A stretch of DNA of 60,120 bases from an uncultured Erysipelotrichaceae bacterium (lineage in GTDB: Bacteria > Bacillota_I > Bacilli_A > RFN20 > CAG-826): assembly GCA_900316365.1 (NCBI GenBank), contig ONCO01000012.1, positions 1-60,120 of the forward strand, in the 5' to 3' direction. The position numbers were made by a program, and so were the translations under genes. Below, piece after piece: positions 27,264 through 36,506 of this stretch. The notes under the pieces are model-generated. The model worked only from the letters and a program-made list of their open reading frames with translations. It was not told where the DNA came from and did no database searches. Every line of letters begins with the position of its first letter. The first letter of the stretch is position 1.

Positions 27264-30200
27264 ATGCCAAAACGTAAGGATTTGCACCGCATCATGATCA
27301 TCGGCTCCGGCCCGATCGTCATCGGCCAGGGCGCGGAATTCGATTATGCCGGCACCCAGGCTTGCTTAGCCCTCAAAGAGGAAGGCTATGAAACCATCTT
27401 GGTCAACTCCAACCCAGCGACCATCATGACCGACACCAAGATCGCCGATAAGGTCTATATGGAGCCGCTTGACCTCGAGAACGTCGCGAAAATCATCCGC
27501 AAGGAAAGACCAGACGGCATTATCTGCTCCATCGGCGGTCAGACTGGCTTAAACCTCGGTATGAAGTTAGCCAAAAACGGCATCTTGGAAGAATGCCGCA
27601 CCGAACTTTTAGGCACGGGCTATGAAGCCATCGCCAAAGCGGAAGATAGAGAGCTCTTCCGCGAGCTTTGCTTATCTATCGGCGAGCCGATTCTTGAAAG
27701 CTATTCCGTTAAAACCGTCGAAGAGGCTTTGGAAGCCGCTCAGAAGATTGGCTACCCAATCATCCTCCGTCCAGCCTTCACCCTTGGCGGTACCGGCGGT
27801 GGTTTCGCCAATAACGACGAAGAATTAATCGCGCTTGCTAAAAATGGCTTAAAACTCTCTCCTGTCTCTGAGGTCTTGGTCGAGAAATCCATCAAGGGCT
27901 TCAAGGAGATCGAATACGAGGTCTTGCGCGATAAAAACGACACCGCGATTGTGGTGTGCAATATGGAAAACGTGGACCCCGTGGGTATTCATACGGGCGA
28001 TTCCATCGTCGTCGCGCCTTCTCAGACTTTGACGAATAAGGAATATCAGATGCTCCGTAATTCGGCCCTTAAAATCATCCGCGCTTTAAAGATTGAAGGC
28101 GGTTGCAACGTCCAGTTCTCCTTGGATCCATTCTCCTTCAAGTATTACGTCATCGAGGTCAATCCTCGTGTTTCCAGAAGCTCTGCTTTAGCGTCTAAGG
28201 CCTCTGGTTATCCAATTGCTAGAGTCTCGGCCAAGATTGCCATCGGCATGACCCTTGACGAGATTCCAATCGCCAACACCGTCGCCTCCTTCGAGCCGAC
28301 CTTGGACTATGTCGTTACCAAGATCCCGCGCTTCCCATTCGATAAGTTCGCTGATGCAAATCGCGCTCTTTCGACCCAGATGAAGGCGACTGGCGAAGTC
28401 ATGGGCGTCGGTAGAACCATCGAGGAATCGATGCTTAAGGCCGTCAGATCCTTGGAGATCAAAGCCTCCCATTTGGAGCTCAATGAACTTAAGGAAAAGA
28501 GCCCAGAAGAACTCCTTGCTGTCGTCGACGAGCATACTGACCAGAGAGTCTTCGCCATCTGCGAGGCCTTCCGTAAAGGCGTCACCATCGATGAGATCTA
28601 CGACCATACCAAAATCGACCGTTTCTTCTTGGAGAAATACCACAATATCGTCGATTTGGAGGAAAAGCTTAAGAATAGCCCAATGTCCGAGGGGCTCTTT
28701 AGAGAGGCCAAACGTATGGGCTTCTCCGATGAATATCTCGGTAAGGTCTATGGCAAGAGCAAGTTAGAGATTTATGAATACCGCAAGGAACATAACATCT
28801 ACCCGGTCTACAAGATGATCGATACCTGCGCCTCTGAATTTAAGTCCTACATCCCATATTTCTATAGCACCTACGAACATGAGAACGAGAGCGTTTGCTC
28901 CAAGCGCAAGAAGGTAGTGGTCTTAGGTTCTGGTCCGATTAGAATCGGCCAGGGTGTTGAGTTCGACTATTCGACCACCCACGCTATCTGGACCATCCAG
29001 AAGGAAGGGTATGAGGCGATTGTCATCAACAACAACCCAGAGACCGTCTCTACTGACTATACCTTATCCGATAAGCTCTACTTCGAGCCGCTTACCATCG
29101 AAGACGTCATGAATGTCATCGACTTCGAGAAACCAGAAGGCGTCATCGTCTCCCTCGGCGGCCAGACCCCAATCAACCTCACCAGCGACTTAGCTAAGCT
29201 AGGCGTCAAAATCATCGGCTCCCAGCCAGAAGCCATTGATGCGGCGGAAGACCGCGACTTATTCGAAAGGGCGATGGCCAAGATTAATATCCCTCTTCCA
29301 AAAGGCACGGCCGTCACCAGCGTTAAAGCCGGCGTTGCTGCCGCGAATGAGATTGGCTATCCAGTCCTTGTCCGTCCAAGCTTCGTCTTAGGTGGCCGCA
29401 TGATGCGCATCATCTATGATGAGAAGACCTTGAAGGAATTCATGAAGGAAGTCATGGCCTTCGATTCCCAGCACCCAGTCTTAATCGACAAATACATCAT
29501 GGGCATTGAGGCCGAAGTCGATGCCGTATGCGACGGCAAAGATGTCTTTATCCCAGGCATCATGCAGCTCGTTGAGCGCACCGGCGTGCATTCTGGCGAC
29601 TCTATGTCCGTCTATCCGCCTTATACCCTCAGCGAGGAAGTCCAAAAGACCATCGTCGAGGATACGGTCAAGATCGGCTTAGCCCTTAATATGGTTGGTC
29701 TCTTCAACATCCAATTCATCGTCCAGCCAAATGGCGATGTCTCGATCATCGAAGTCAATCCACGTTCCTCTAGAACCGTCCCATTCCTTGCTAAATCTAC
29801 CGGCGCCCCAATCGCGGATATCGCCGCGCAGGTCATGCTTGGGCATAGCTTAAAAGAGCTCGGATACGTTGGTTTGTACCCGAAAAAGAAGAGATGGTAC
29901 GTTAAGACCCCGATCTTCTCCTTCTCCAAAATCCAGGGCATGGACATCGTCCTCTCCCCAGAGATGAAGTCCACCGGCGAAGCCATCGGCTATGACCATG
30001 ACTTCAATAAGGCCCTCTATAAATCCTTACGCGCCTCGGGCCAGAAGCTTATCAATTACGGCACCGTCTTCACGACCATCGCCGACAAAGATAAAGAGGC
30101 GGCTCTCCCATTGATCCGCCGCTTCTATAACCTCGGCTTCAACGTTGAGGCCACCAAAGGTACTGCTGAATATCTCAAAGAGCAGGGCATCAAGACCAGA

Positions 30201-30446
30201 ATCCGCAAGAAGATTTCGGAAGGAAGCGAAGAAATCCTCGATTCCTTGCGTAAGGGATATGTCTCTTACGTCATCAACACGATGACCGATGATGCGGACG
30301 ACACCGCGAAAGACGGCGTGAAGATCCGCCGCTGTGCGATCGATAACTCCGTTCCGGTCTTTACCTGCCTTGATACCGTTGAGGCGGTCATCCAGGTCTT
30401 GGAACAGACTACCATGAGCGTCTCTACCATCGATGCGGAGGAGTGA
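27264..30446 (+). CDS. carB: Carbamoyl-phosphate synthase large chain
   Basis: Makes carbamoyl phosphate from bicarbonate, ammonia and two ATP. Of 1060 residues, full length. It has two ATP-grasp halves: [21 protein letters not shown] at the start of the first and [20 protein letters not shown] at about residue 549 for the second, and repeated EVNPR motifs ([11 protein letters not shown] and [11 protein letters not shown]). The last part is an MGS-like allosteric domain. The stop is TGA, followed by pyrK after one base. Confidence 0.97.
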   Translation: MPKRKDLHRIMIIGSGPIVIGQGAEFDYAGTQACLALKEEGYETILVNSNPATIMTDTKIADKVYMEPLDLENVAKIIRKERPDGIICSIGGQTGLNLGMKLAKNGILEECRTELLGTGYEAIAKAEDRELFRELCLSIGEPILESYSVKTVEEALEAAQKIGYPIILRPAFTLGGTGGGFANNDEELIALAKNGLKLSPVSEVLVEKSIKGFKEIEYEVLRDKNDTAIVVCNMENVDPVGIHTGDSIVVAPSQTLTNKEYQMLRNSALKIIRALKIEGGCNVQFSLDPFSFKYYVIEVNPRVSRSSALASKASGYPIARVSAKIAIGMTLDEIPIANTVASFEPTLDYVVTKIPRFPFDKFADANRALSTQMKATGEVMGVGRTIEESMLKAVRSLEIKASHLELNELKEKSPEELLAVVDEHTDQRVFAICEAFRKGVTIDEIYDHTKIDRFFLEKYHNIVDLEEKLKNSPMSEGLFREAKRMGFSDEYLGKVYGKSKLEIYEYRKEHNIYPVYKMIDTCASEFKSYIPYFYSTYEHENESVCSKRKKVVVLGSGPIRIGQGVEFDYSTTHAIWTIQKEGYEAIVINNNPETVSTDYTLSDKLYFEPLTIEDVMNVIDFEKPEGVIVSLGGQTPINLTSDLAKLGVKIIGSQPEAIDAAEDRDLFERAMAKINIPLPKGTAVTSVKAGVAAANEIGYPVLVRPSFVLGGRMMRIIYDEKTLKEFMKEVMAFDSQHPVLIDKYIMGIEAEVDAVCDGKDVFIPGIMQLVERTGVHSGDSMSVYPPYTLSEEVQKTIVEDTVKIGLALNMVGLFNIQFIVQPNGDVSIIEVNPRSSRTVPFLAKSTGAPIADIAAQVMLGHSLKELGYVGLYPKKKRWYVKTPIFSFSKIQGMDIVLSPEMKSTGEAIGYDHDFNKALYKSLRASGQKLINYGTVFTTIADKDKEAALPLIRRFYNLGFNVEATKGTAEYLKEQGIKTRIRKKISEGSEEILDSLRKGYVSYVINTMTDDADDTAKDGVKIRRCAIDNSVPVFTCLDTVEAVIQVLEQTTMSVSTIDAEE

Positions 30447-30447
30447 T

Positions 30448-31182
30448 ATGGAAGATTTGTCCTTAAAGATTGTCGAGAATCATCTGCTCCATGGCGATGT
30501 CTATCTCTTGAAGATGGAATCCAAAGAGCCTTTCAAAGGACTTCGCCCAGGGCAATTCGCCGAACTTCAGCTCGACGGACATTTCCTCCGTCGCCCGCTT
30601 TCATTGGCGGATTTTGATACAAACTCCGTTACTTTCCTCTATAAAGTCGTTGGTAAAGGCACGAAAGAGTTAACCGAATACCCGCTTGGTGAGCATATCC
30701 AAACCATCATGGGACTTGGCAATGGCTTCGATATCGAGGCCAGCAAGAAACCGTTATTCGTGGCCGGTGGCATCGGCATCGCCCCATTTATCGCTCTTGG
30801 AAAGGCCTTTGCCTCTAAGGGCATTAGACCAACCATGATCGTTGGCTTTAAGAATAAAGACGAAGTCGGAGGCTTAGAACTCTATTCCCCATATATGGAC
30901 ATCATCGTCACCACCGATGATGGAAGCTATGGCGAGAAAGGCAATCCGGTCTCCTACTTAAAGTCCCATAAGGTCGACTTCGATTATTACTACGCCTGCG
31001 GACCGTTAATCATGCTTAAGTTCCTTAGCGAAGCCTTCTCCAATGGAGAGCTTTCCCTCGAAGCGAGGATGGGATGCGGCATCGGCGCCTGCATGGGCTG
31101 CTCGATCATGCTTAAAGACGGTAGCGCCAAGCGTATCTGCCGCGAAGGACCGATTTTCAAAGCGGAGGTTTTGTCCCTATGA
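30448..31182 (+). CDS. pyrK: Dihydroorotate dehydrogenase B, electron transfer subunit
   Basis: Passes electrons from dihydroorotate oxidation to NAD. Of 244 residues from the ATG at 30448, which has a ggagg site inside the carB end; the upstream in-frame ATG at 30433 is within carB. An FAD-binding barrel (RRPLSLAD) comes first, then the NAD-binding fold (VAGGIGIAPF), then a C-terminal 2Fe-2S cluster with Cys residues in MGCGIGACMGCSI and RICREG. Its presence fixes the partner pyrD as class 1B. The stop overlaps pyrD. Confidence 0.95.
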   Translation: MEDLSLKIVENHLLHGDVYLLKMESKEPFKGLRPGQFAELQLDGHFLRRPLSLADFDTNSVTFLYKVVGKGTKELTEYPLGEHIQTIMGLGNGFDIEASKKPLFVAGGIGIAPFIALGKAFASKGIRPTMIVGFKNKDEVGGLELYSPYMDIIVTTDDGSYGEKGNPVSYLKSHKVDFDYYYACGPLIMLKFLSEAFSNGELSLEARMGCGIGACMGCSIMLKDGSAKRICREGPIFKAEVLSL

Positions 31183-32090
31183 ATATGGAAGTGACCTTTT
31201 TGGGCAAGAAATTCAAGAATCCTATTGTCCCTGCCAGCGGAACATTCGGCTTCGGCTATGAATTCGCGGAGTGGTATGACCTTAACATCCTTGGTTCCAT
31301 TTCGACCAAAGGAACGACCTTGGAACCAAGATTTGGCAATCCTCTCCCACGCATCGCGGAATGCGAAAGAGGCTTAATAAACTCTGTTGGCTTACAGAAC
31401 CCAGGCGTTGATAAGGTCGTCTCGGAAGAGTTGCCAAAACTTGCCCAAGTCTATAGCGGAGAGGTCTTCGCCAATGTCGGCGGTAGCAGCGTCGAAGATT
31501 ACGTCGAGACGGTAAAACGCATACAAGATGCCCCGAATGTCTACGCGATTGAGCTAAATGTCTCCTGTCCTAACGTCGCCTGCGGCGGCATGGCCTTAGG
31601 CACTGACCCAGATCGAGTCTATGAGCTCGTGAAAGAGGTTAAGAAGATCTGCAAGAAGCCGTTAATCGTTAAGTTATCGCCAAATGTAACCGACATTGTA
31701 TCGATTGCTAAGGCGTGCGAGAGGGCTGGTGCGGATGGCTTATCCCTCATCAATACCCTCTTAGGCATGCGCATCGACTTAAGAAGCGGCAAGCCAATCA
31801 TCGCCAGAAAGAAAGGCGGATTCTCCGGCCCAGCCATCTTCCCAGTCGCCTTACGCATGGTCTACGACGTCTATGAAGCGGTTAATATCCCAATCATCGG
31901 CGGTGGCGGTATCTCCAGCGCGGAAGACGTCATTGAAATGATGTATGCCGGGGCGAGCCTCACCATGATCGGCGCGGCTAACCTCGTCGACCCACGCGCT
32001 TGCGAGAAAATCATCGCCGACCTACCTCGCGTGATGAAAGAATATAAAATTGACGATCTTATGAGCATCGTCGGAAAGGCACATAAATAA
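31179..32090 (+). CDS. pyrD: Dihydroorotate dehydrogenase B, catalytic subunit (class 1B)
   Basis: Oxidises dihydroorotate to orotate using FMN. Of 303 residues. Substrate and FMN motifs visible: NPIVPASGTFG near the start, NSVGLQNPG, the catalytic Cys in ELNVSCPNV, and the FMN phosphate site in IIGGGGISSAEDV. The first ATG overlaps the pyrK stop; a second ATG two codons later is equally possible. Works with pyrK just upstream. Confidence 0.96.
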   Translation: MNMEVTFLGKKFKNPIVPASGTFGFGYEFAEWYDLNILGSISTKGTTLEPRFGNPLPRIAECERGLINSVGLQNPGVDKVVSEELPKLAQVYSGEVFANVGGSSVEDYVETVKRIQDAPNVYAIELNVSCPNVACGGMALGTDPDRVYELVKEVKKICKKPLIVKLSPNVTDIVSIAKACERAGADGLSLINTLLGMRIDLRSGKPIIARKKGGFSGPAIFPVALRMVYDVYEAVNIPIIGGGGISSAEDVIEMMYAGASLTMIGAANLVDPRACEKIIADLPRVMKEYKIDDLMSIVGKAHK

Positions 32091-32091
32091 C

Positions 32092-32787
32092 ATGGAAAGA
32101 GATGTCATCATCGCCTGCGACTTCCCATCTAAGGAGAAGCTCGCTGAATTCTTGGAACCATTCAAAGGAATGGATCCTTACCTCAAGATCGGTATGGAGA
32201 TCTTCGATAAAGAAGGTCCAAGCCTCGTCAAAGAACTTAAGGAAATGGGCTTCCATATCTTCTTGGACTTAAAGCTCCACGATATCCCAAACACCGTCAA
32301 ATCGGCTTTAGCCAAACTAGGTGAGCTCGGCGTCGATATCATCAATATCCACGCCGAAGGCGGTATCGAGATGATGAAGGCCGCTAGAGAAGGCCTCAAC
32401 ATGAGCGAGGCTGGCAAGAAAACCAAACTAATCGCCGTCACCATCCTTACCTCCCTTAACGACGATATCCTCCATAATGAGCTACTTATCGACCCGAAAT
32501 ACTCTTTAAGAGATGTCGTCCGTCATTATGCGGAGAACGTCAAAGCGGCCGGATTAGACGGCGTCGTCTGCTCTGCCTTAGAGGCTCCGATGATGAAGGA
32601 ACTCGGCCTCATCTCCGTCTGCCCAGGCATCAGATTGCTCGGGGATGACGTCAATGACCAGAAGAGAGTCGCTACCCCAAGCTACGCCAAAGAACTCGGC
32701 GCGTCCTATATCGTCGTCGGACGTTCCATCACCAAAGCCGACGACCCAGTCGCCGCGTATAAAAAATGCCAGGAGGAATTTTGCTAA
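32092..32787 (+). CDS. pyrF: Orotidine 5'-phosphate decarboxylase
   Basis: Final step: removes CO2 from OMP to give UMP. Of 231 residues. The active-site motif LDLKLHDIPNTV is at about residues 59-70 (Asp-Lys-Asp-type site), and the phosphate-binding end is IVVGRSITKADDP near 206-218. It begins one base after pyrD and its stop overlaps pyrE (TAATG). Confidence 0.96.
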   Translation: MERDVIIACDFPSKEKLAEFLEPFKGMDPYLKIGMEIFDKEGPSLVKELKEMGFHIFLDLKLHDIPNTVKSALAKLGELGVDIINIHAEGGIEMMKAAREGLNMSEAGKKTKLIAVTILTSLNDDILHNELLIDPKYSLRDVVRHYAENVKAAGLDGVVCSALEAPMMKELGLISVCPGIRLLGDDVNDQKRVATPSYAKELGASYIVVGRSITKADDPVAAYKKCQEEFC

Positions 32788-33431
32788 TGGAAGAAAACAA
32801 ACTCGCCCAAGAAGTGGCGTCCAACTTACTCAAAATCAAAGCTGTCTTCTTAAAACCGTCTGACCCATTCACCTGGGCCAGCGGCATCAAATCCCCAATC
32901 TATTGTGATAACCGTTTAACCCTCTCCTATCCAGAGGTTCGCGAAGTGGTGGAAGAAGGTCTTGTTGAGACCATCAAGAAATATTATCCAGAGGTCGAAG
33001 TCATCGAAGGCACCTCTACCGCCGGCATCGCCCACGCGGCCATCGTCGCCGAGAAGATGAAGCTTCCGATGGGATATGTACGCGCGAATGCCAAAGATCA
33101 TGGCCGTGGCGTCCAAATCGAAGGCGTTGTCCCAAGCGGTAAGAAAGTCGTCGTCGTTGAAGACTTGATCTCGACCGCCGGCTCCTCCCTTGAAGTCGTT
33201 GATATCCTTCGTGAGGCCGGCGCGGAAGTCATGGGCATCGTCTCCATCTTCACCTATAACCTCCAGAAAGGTTTGGATAAGCTTGCCGCAGGCAAATGCG
33301 AGAACCATTCCCTCTCCAACTTCGAGACCTTGGTATCTGTAGCCGCAAGTGAGAATTACATCTCCGAGGCAGACATCAAAAAGCTCCTAGCCTTCCAGAA
33401 GAATCCGTCCGATCCGTCTTGGATGGAATAA
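32787..33431 (+). CDS. pyrE: Orotate phosphoribosyltransferase
   Basis: Converts orotate and PRPP to OMP. Of 214 residues from the ATG at 32787, which overlaps the pyrF stop and has an aggagg site 10-15 bp upstream; the open frame further upstream lies in pyrF. The PRPP-binding motif VVVEDLISTAGSSLEVV is near residues 116-132. It is the last gene of the operon, closed by a terminator. Confidence 0.95.
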   Translation: MEENKLAQEVASNLLKIKAVFLKPSDPFTWASGIKSPIYCDNRLTLSYPEVREVVEEGLVETIKKYYPEVEVIEGTSTAGIAHAAIVAEKMKLPMGYVRANAKDHGRGVQIEGVVPSGKKVVVVEDLISTAGSSLEVVDILREAGAEVMGIVSIFTYNLQKGLDKLAAGKCENHSLSNFETLVSVAASENYISEADIKKLLAFQKNPSDPSWME

Positions 33432-33442
33432 CAAAAATTAAG

Positions 33443-33477
33443 GCGTAACCGGGGAAGGCTTGAGTTACGTCTTTTTC
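33443..33477 (+). terminator. Terminator of the pyr operon
   Basis: Stem ggcgtaac (33443-33450) with gttacgtc (33465-33472), one G-T pair, then five T. It lies 11 bp after the pyrE stop. Confidence 0.8.
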
Positions 33478-33693
33478 GTTTGCCTAACAAGTGGTTGATT
33501 TCTTTCGCTGGTCAGTGGGTTTTGTTCTTTTTATGCTCAGAAATGGGGTTTAAGAGTACAAATTTCGAAAAACACTAAAAAAGTACTCGTAAAAGGCTTA
33601 TTAACTCATGCTGTCTGTTCGCTCGCCTGATTATTCCTGGTGATATGCCCTAACTTCATTGGCGGAAAGGTTCACCTTAGCGGCCCATAGCAT

Positions 33694-34179
33694 TTATCCT
33701 TTAGGAATTTGATTATTTCCTCGTTTTTTGTCAGTCTCGTAATAGTCGACAAGCAATCTTTTGTTTTCGCCAACTTCTTTTACAGGAACGACGATTAAAC
33801 CAGCGGCGCTTTTTATCAGAATATGGTTGGCCAAAATCACCGCCCTCCGCTTGTTGCCGTTCAAAAACAGTTGCTTTTTCTTTACGCACAGCAATGCTTC
33901 AATCGCCTTGTCCAAAGGCTCTTTGTCGGATTCGGCGATGCTTCTAATATCTTCTCTGACCTGATCTTCAAAGGGTAAAGGCGGGATGTAAGAACTCCCT
34001 CCAATAGCGACGGGAACGCTCCTGATCCTTCCGGCGTCATAGGAGAGGCCTTCTTGCACGATGGCGTTTATATGGGAGACGATTGCGTAATTGTTCGGGT
34101 CTTGGATGACGCCCGGGGAAAGAATGAATTCCCGAGCGTGTTTTAGGTTGAGGACCTTTTGGGCGTCTTCGGTGGTCAT
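33694..34179 (-). CDS. Fic/Doc-like protein, probably truncated by a frameshift
   Basis: A 161-residue protein with a Fic-type core motif QLFLNGNKRRA at about residues 103-113. Fic enzymes usually have HxFx(D/N)GN(G/K)R; here Gln stands in place of the catalytic His, so AMP or phosphate transfer is doubtful. The coding signal does not start at the ATG: 25 further in-frame codons upstream (KEGVATTYSDAETLVNGG...) read like the usual Fic N-terminal region and end at a TGA near 34260, while the preceding frame offers a matching start. I therefore think the gene carries a frameshift and has lost its N-terminus. It stands alone on the minus strand. Confidence 0.6.
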   Translation of the reverse strand: MTTEDAQKVLNLKHAREFILSPGVIQDPNNYAIVSHINAIVQEGLSYDAGRIRSVPVAIGGSSYIPPLPFEDQVREDIRSIAESDKEPLDKAIEALLCVKKKQLFLNGNKRRAVILANHILIKSAAGLIVVPVKEVGENKRLLVDYYETDKKRGNNQIPKG

Positions 34180-34335
34180 GTTGTTGACTATGCCGCCGTT
34201 GACGAGCGTCTCGGCATCTGAGTATGTTGTGGCAACGCCTTCTTTTCAGCGAACAAAAAATATGGATTATATCCATCCGTCTAAGGCTGATTCGTTTCCC
34301 TTTCCCTTTCCTCGATAATGTGGATAATCAAGGGA

Positions 34336-35046
34336 ATGAATAAAGTAGCTTTAGTTGAAGATAACAAAGACGATATCGCACGTTTCCAAATGGTATTCGC
34401 GGAATATTGCAAAATTAATAATCTGCCATTCGAACTAACGGTTTACGAGAACGGCGCTGATTTTATCTCCGCCTACAAGAAGCAATTCGACTTGTTGTTT
34501 CTTGATATCGAGCTTCCGGATTCTAACGGCATTGAATTAGCAAAGAGCATCAGAGAATCCGGCGACTGCGCCGTCATCGTCTTCCTGACGAACATGGCTC
34601 AGTTCGCCATCAAGGGGTACGAAGTCGACGCCATTGACTTCATCCTTAAGCCGCTTGTCCCGAATATCTTCATGGCCAAGATGAAGAAATTCGCCGCGGC
34701 GGTTATGTCGAATCAATCATCTGAGATCACTCTACTTATCAATAATGGCAAGAGGGTAATCCGTTCTAGCGACATCGTCTACGTCGAAGTCATCAAACAC
34801 GACCTTTCTTTCCACACGGTCAATGGCGTCTTCACGGAGAGGTGCAGTTTAAAAGAGGTGGACAGTCGCCTTTCTAAGTCCCATTTCTCCAGGCCAAATT
34901 ATTGCTATCTCGTCAATTTGCGTTACGTCGTCGCCATTGAGAAATTCGATGTGATCCTTTCTACCGGGGATGCTCTTCAGATAAGTCGAAACCGTAAAAA
35001 GGAATTCGTCGATGACTTTTCGCGCTTCCTGGGAGGCTCATTCTGA
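34336..35046 (+). CDS. LytTR-family response regulator
   Basis: A 236-residue DNA-binding regulator. The receiver domain (1-120) has the acidic pair in VEDNKDD, the phosphorylated Asp at residue 57 (LFLDIELPD) and a Lys in FILKPL. The LytTR DNA-binding domain follows (about 135-235), ending with ISRNRKKEFVDDF. The kinase gene starts on its last base (TGATG). Start choice between 34318 and 34336 is open; neither has a well-placed ribosome site. Such AgrA/VirR-type pairs often answer peptide signals. The likely target is the GH3 gene downstream or other surface genes. Confidence 0.88.
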   Translation: MNKVALVEDNKDDIARFQMVFAEYCKINNLPFELTVYENGADFISAYKKQFDLLFLDIELPDSNGIELAKSIRESGDCAVIVFLTNMAQFAIKGYEVDAIDFILKPLVPNIFMAKMKKFAAAVMSNQSSEITLLINNGKRVIRSSDIVYVEVIKHDLSFHTVNGVFTERCSLKEVDSRLSKSHFSRPNYCYLVNLRYVVAIEKFDVILSTGDALQISRNRKKEFVDDFSRFLGGSF

Positions 35047-36506
35047 TGTTTTTCCATTTTATCAATACCGTCAATCTCATCATCTATTTCGAGTGCATTG
35101 TGCTCGGCCATATCCTCGGCTCCATTTTCCCGAAGCGGAATCATTACGTCTTGCGCCTTATCGGATCCAGCTTGGTAGGCGGTGCGCTCGCTTATTTCCT
35201 GCCGGTGTTTTACTCTCCCTCGATCTTCGTCTCCTGGGTTTACGCCGTCTTCATGTATGTCTTCCTTTTGCTCGAGGCCTTGCTTTGCCTCTATTTCACC
35301 GTGAAGGCCAAATTCATCAATTACCTTTATTGCGCCGTTTCGGCTTATGCCCTGCATCACTTGGCCTCCAATGTCGAGGGTATCTTATCTGGGGCCTTCC
35401 CTATCTTGGCTTTGACCGCTGAATATTCGATCTGGGGCATCCTGACCCAATTAGGGTGCCTATTACTGGCCGTCGGTTTTTGCATCCTCTTATTGCGACA
35501 TAACAACGGCATGAGGGTGACGATGAACCGCAAACGCGTTGTTTATTTGGCCACCTTCATCGTTTTGCTTGATATCGGAATCAGCTCTTTCCTCATGCTG
35601 GCTGGCTTTAGGGGATTGCACCTCATCGCGAATCTCACCTCCGATATCTATGCGACCGTGGCGAGCCTCTTGTCGATCTTCGTCATCTTCAATTTGCTGG
35701 AGAAACAGCAGCTCGAAAGAGAAGTGGAGATCATTAATGGCCTTTACAAAGAAAATATGCGGCAATATGAGGTCTCCAAAGCCACGATGGCTTCGCTCCA
35801 CGACTTGAAGCACAAACTCAACGCGGTCATGAAAGGACGTTTAGCCCTCTCCCACGAGGAAAGAAAAGAGATCAGGGACGGCATCTTCATCTTCGACGCC
35901 CAATCAAAGACGGGGAATGAGACCCTGGATATAATCTTGACCGAGAAAAAGATGCTCTGCGCCCAATATGGCATCGAATTCAACACGATGGTCGACGGCT
36001 CTAAGCTGGACTTCATGGACGAATATGACATCTTCTCCCTTTTTGGCAATGCGATCTCGAATGCGATCGAGGCGGTGGAAAGGCAAGGGAAAGGACGCCC
36101 GAAGTACATCTCCCTCATCATCAAAGGCACCGAGAGATACGTTTCGATCCATCTGGAAAACGCTTATGACGGCGAGATTCATATGGAAGATGGCGTGCCT
36201 TCCACGGATAAAGACGACAAGAACGCGCACGGCTTCGGCGTTAAGTCCATGTATAACATCGCCAATAAATACGATGGGAATATGACCATCCATTTCCGAG
36301 ACGGAATATTCAATCTAGACATCCTCTTCAAACGCTTCCATAGGCGAAAAACTGAAAGGAGAAAATATGGGAAAAAAGATGAGCAACAAGAAATTCATCG
36401 CCATTATGGCCCCGGTGTTAGTCTTAGGCATGGCACTCGGCATTGGCGCAACTGTTGCTGGAAACTACTGGTCGCAAACCTTAGACACCTACGTCGGGCG
36501 CGGTGA
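35046..36506 (+). CDS. AgrC-like sensor histidine kinase (GHKL ATPase)
   Basis: A 486-residue kinase. Six membrane helices fill about residues 8-205, then a short coiled coil. The phospho-accepting His is His252 in SLHDLKHKL, followed by a GHKL-type ATPase (DIFSLFGNAISNAIEAV, then GFGVKSMYNIANKYDG). This is the layout of AgrC-type peptide sensors. The frame runs on for about 46 codons past the end of the ATPase domain and overlaps the next gene by 140 bp, with an Arg/His-rich tail of no family likeness. A stop in the next frame (tag near 36342) suggests that the true end was lost to a small indel or sequence error. Confidence 0.85.
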   Translation: MFFHFINTVNLIIYFECIVLGHILGSIFPKRNHYVLRLIGSSLVGGALAYFLPVFYSPSIFVSWVYAVFMYVFLLLEALLCLYFTVKAKFINYLYCAVSAYALHHLASNVEGILSGAFPILALTAEYSIWGILTQLGCLLLAVGFCILLLRHNNGMRVTMNRKRVVYLATFIVLLDIGISSFLMLAGFRGLHLIANLTSDIYATVASLLSIFVIFNLLEKQQLEREVEIINGLYKENMRQYEVSKATMASLHDLKHKLNAVMKGRLALSHEERKEIRDGIFIFDAQSKTGNETLDIILTEKKMLCAQYGIEFNTMVDGSKLDFMDEYDIFSLFGNAISNAIEAVERQGKGRPKYISLIIKGTERYVSIHLENAYDGEIHMEDGVPSTDKDDKNAHGFGVKSMYNIANKYDGNMTIHFRDGIFNLDILFKRFHRRKTERRKYGKKDEQQEIHRHYGPGVSLRHGTRHWRNCCWKLLVANLRHLRRAR

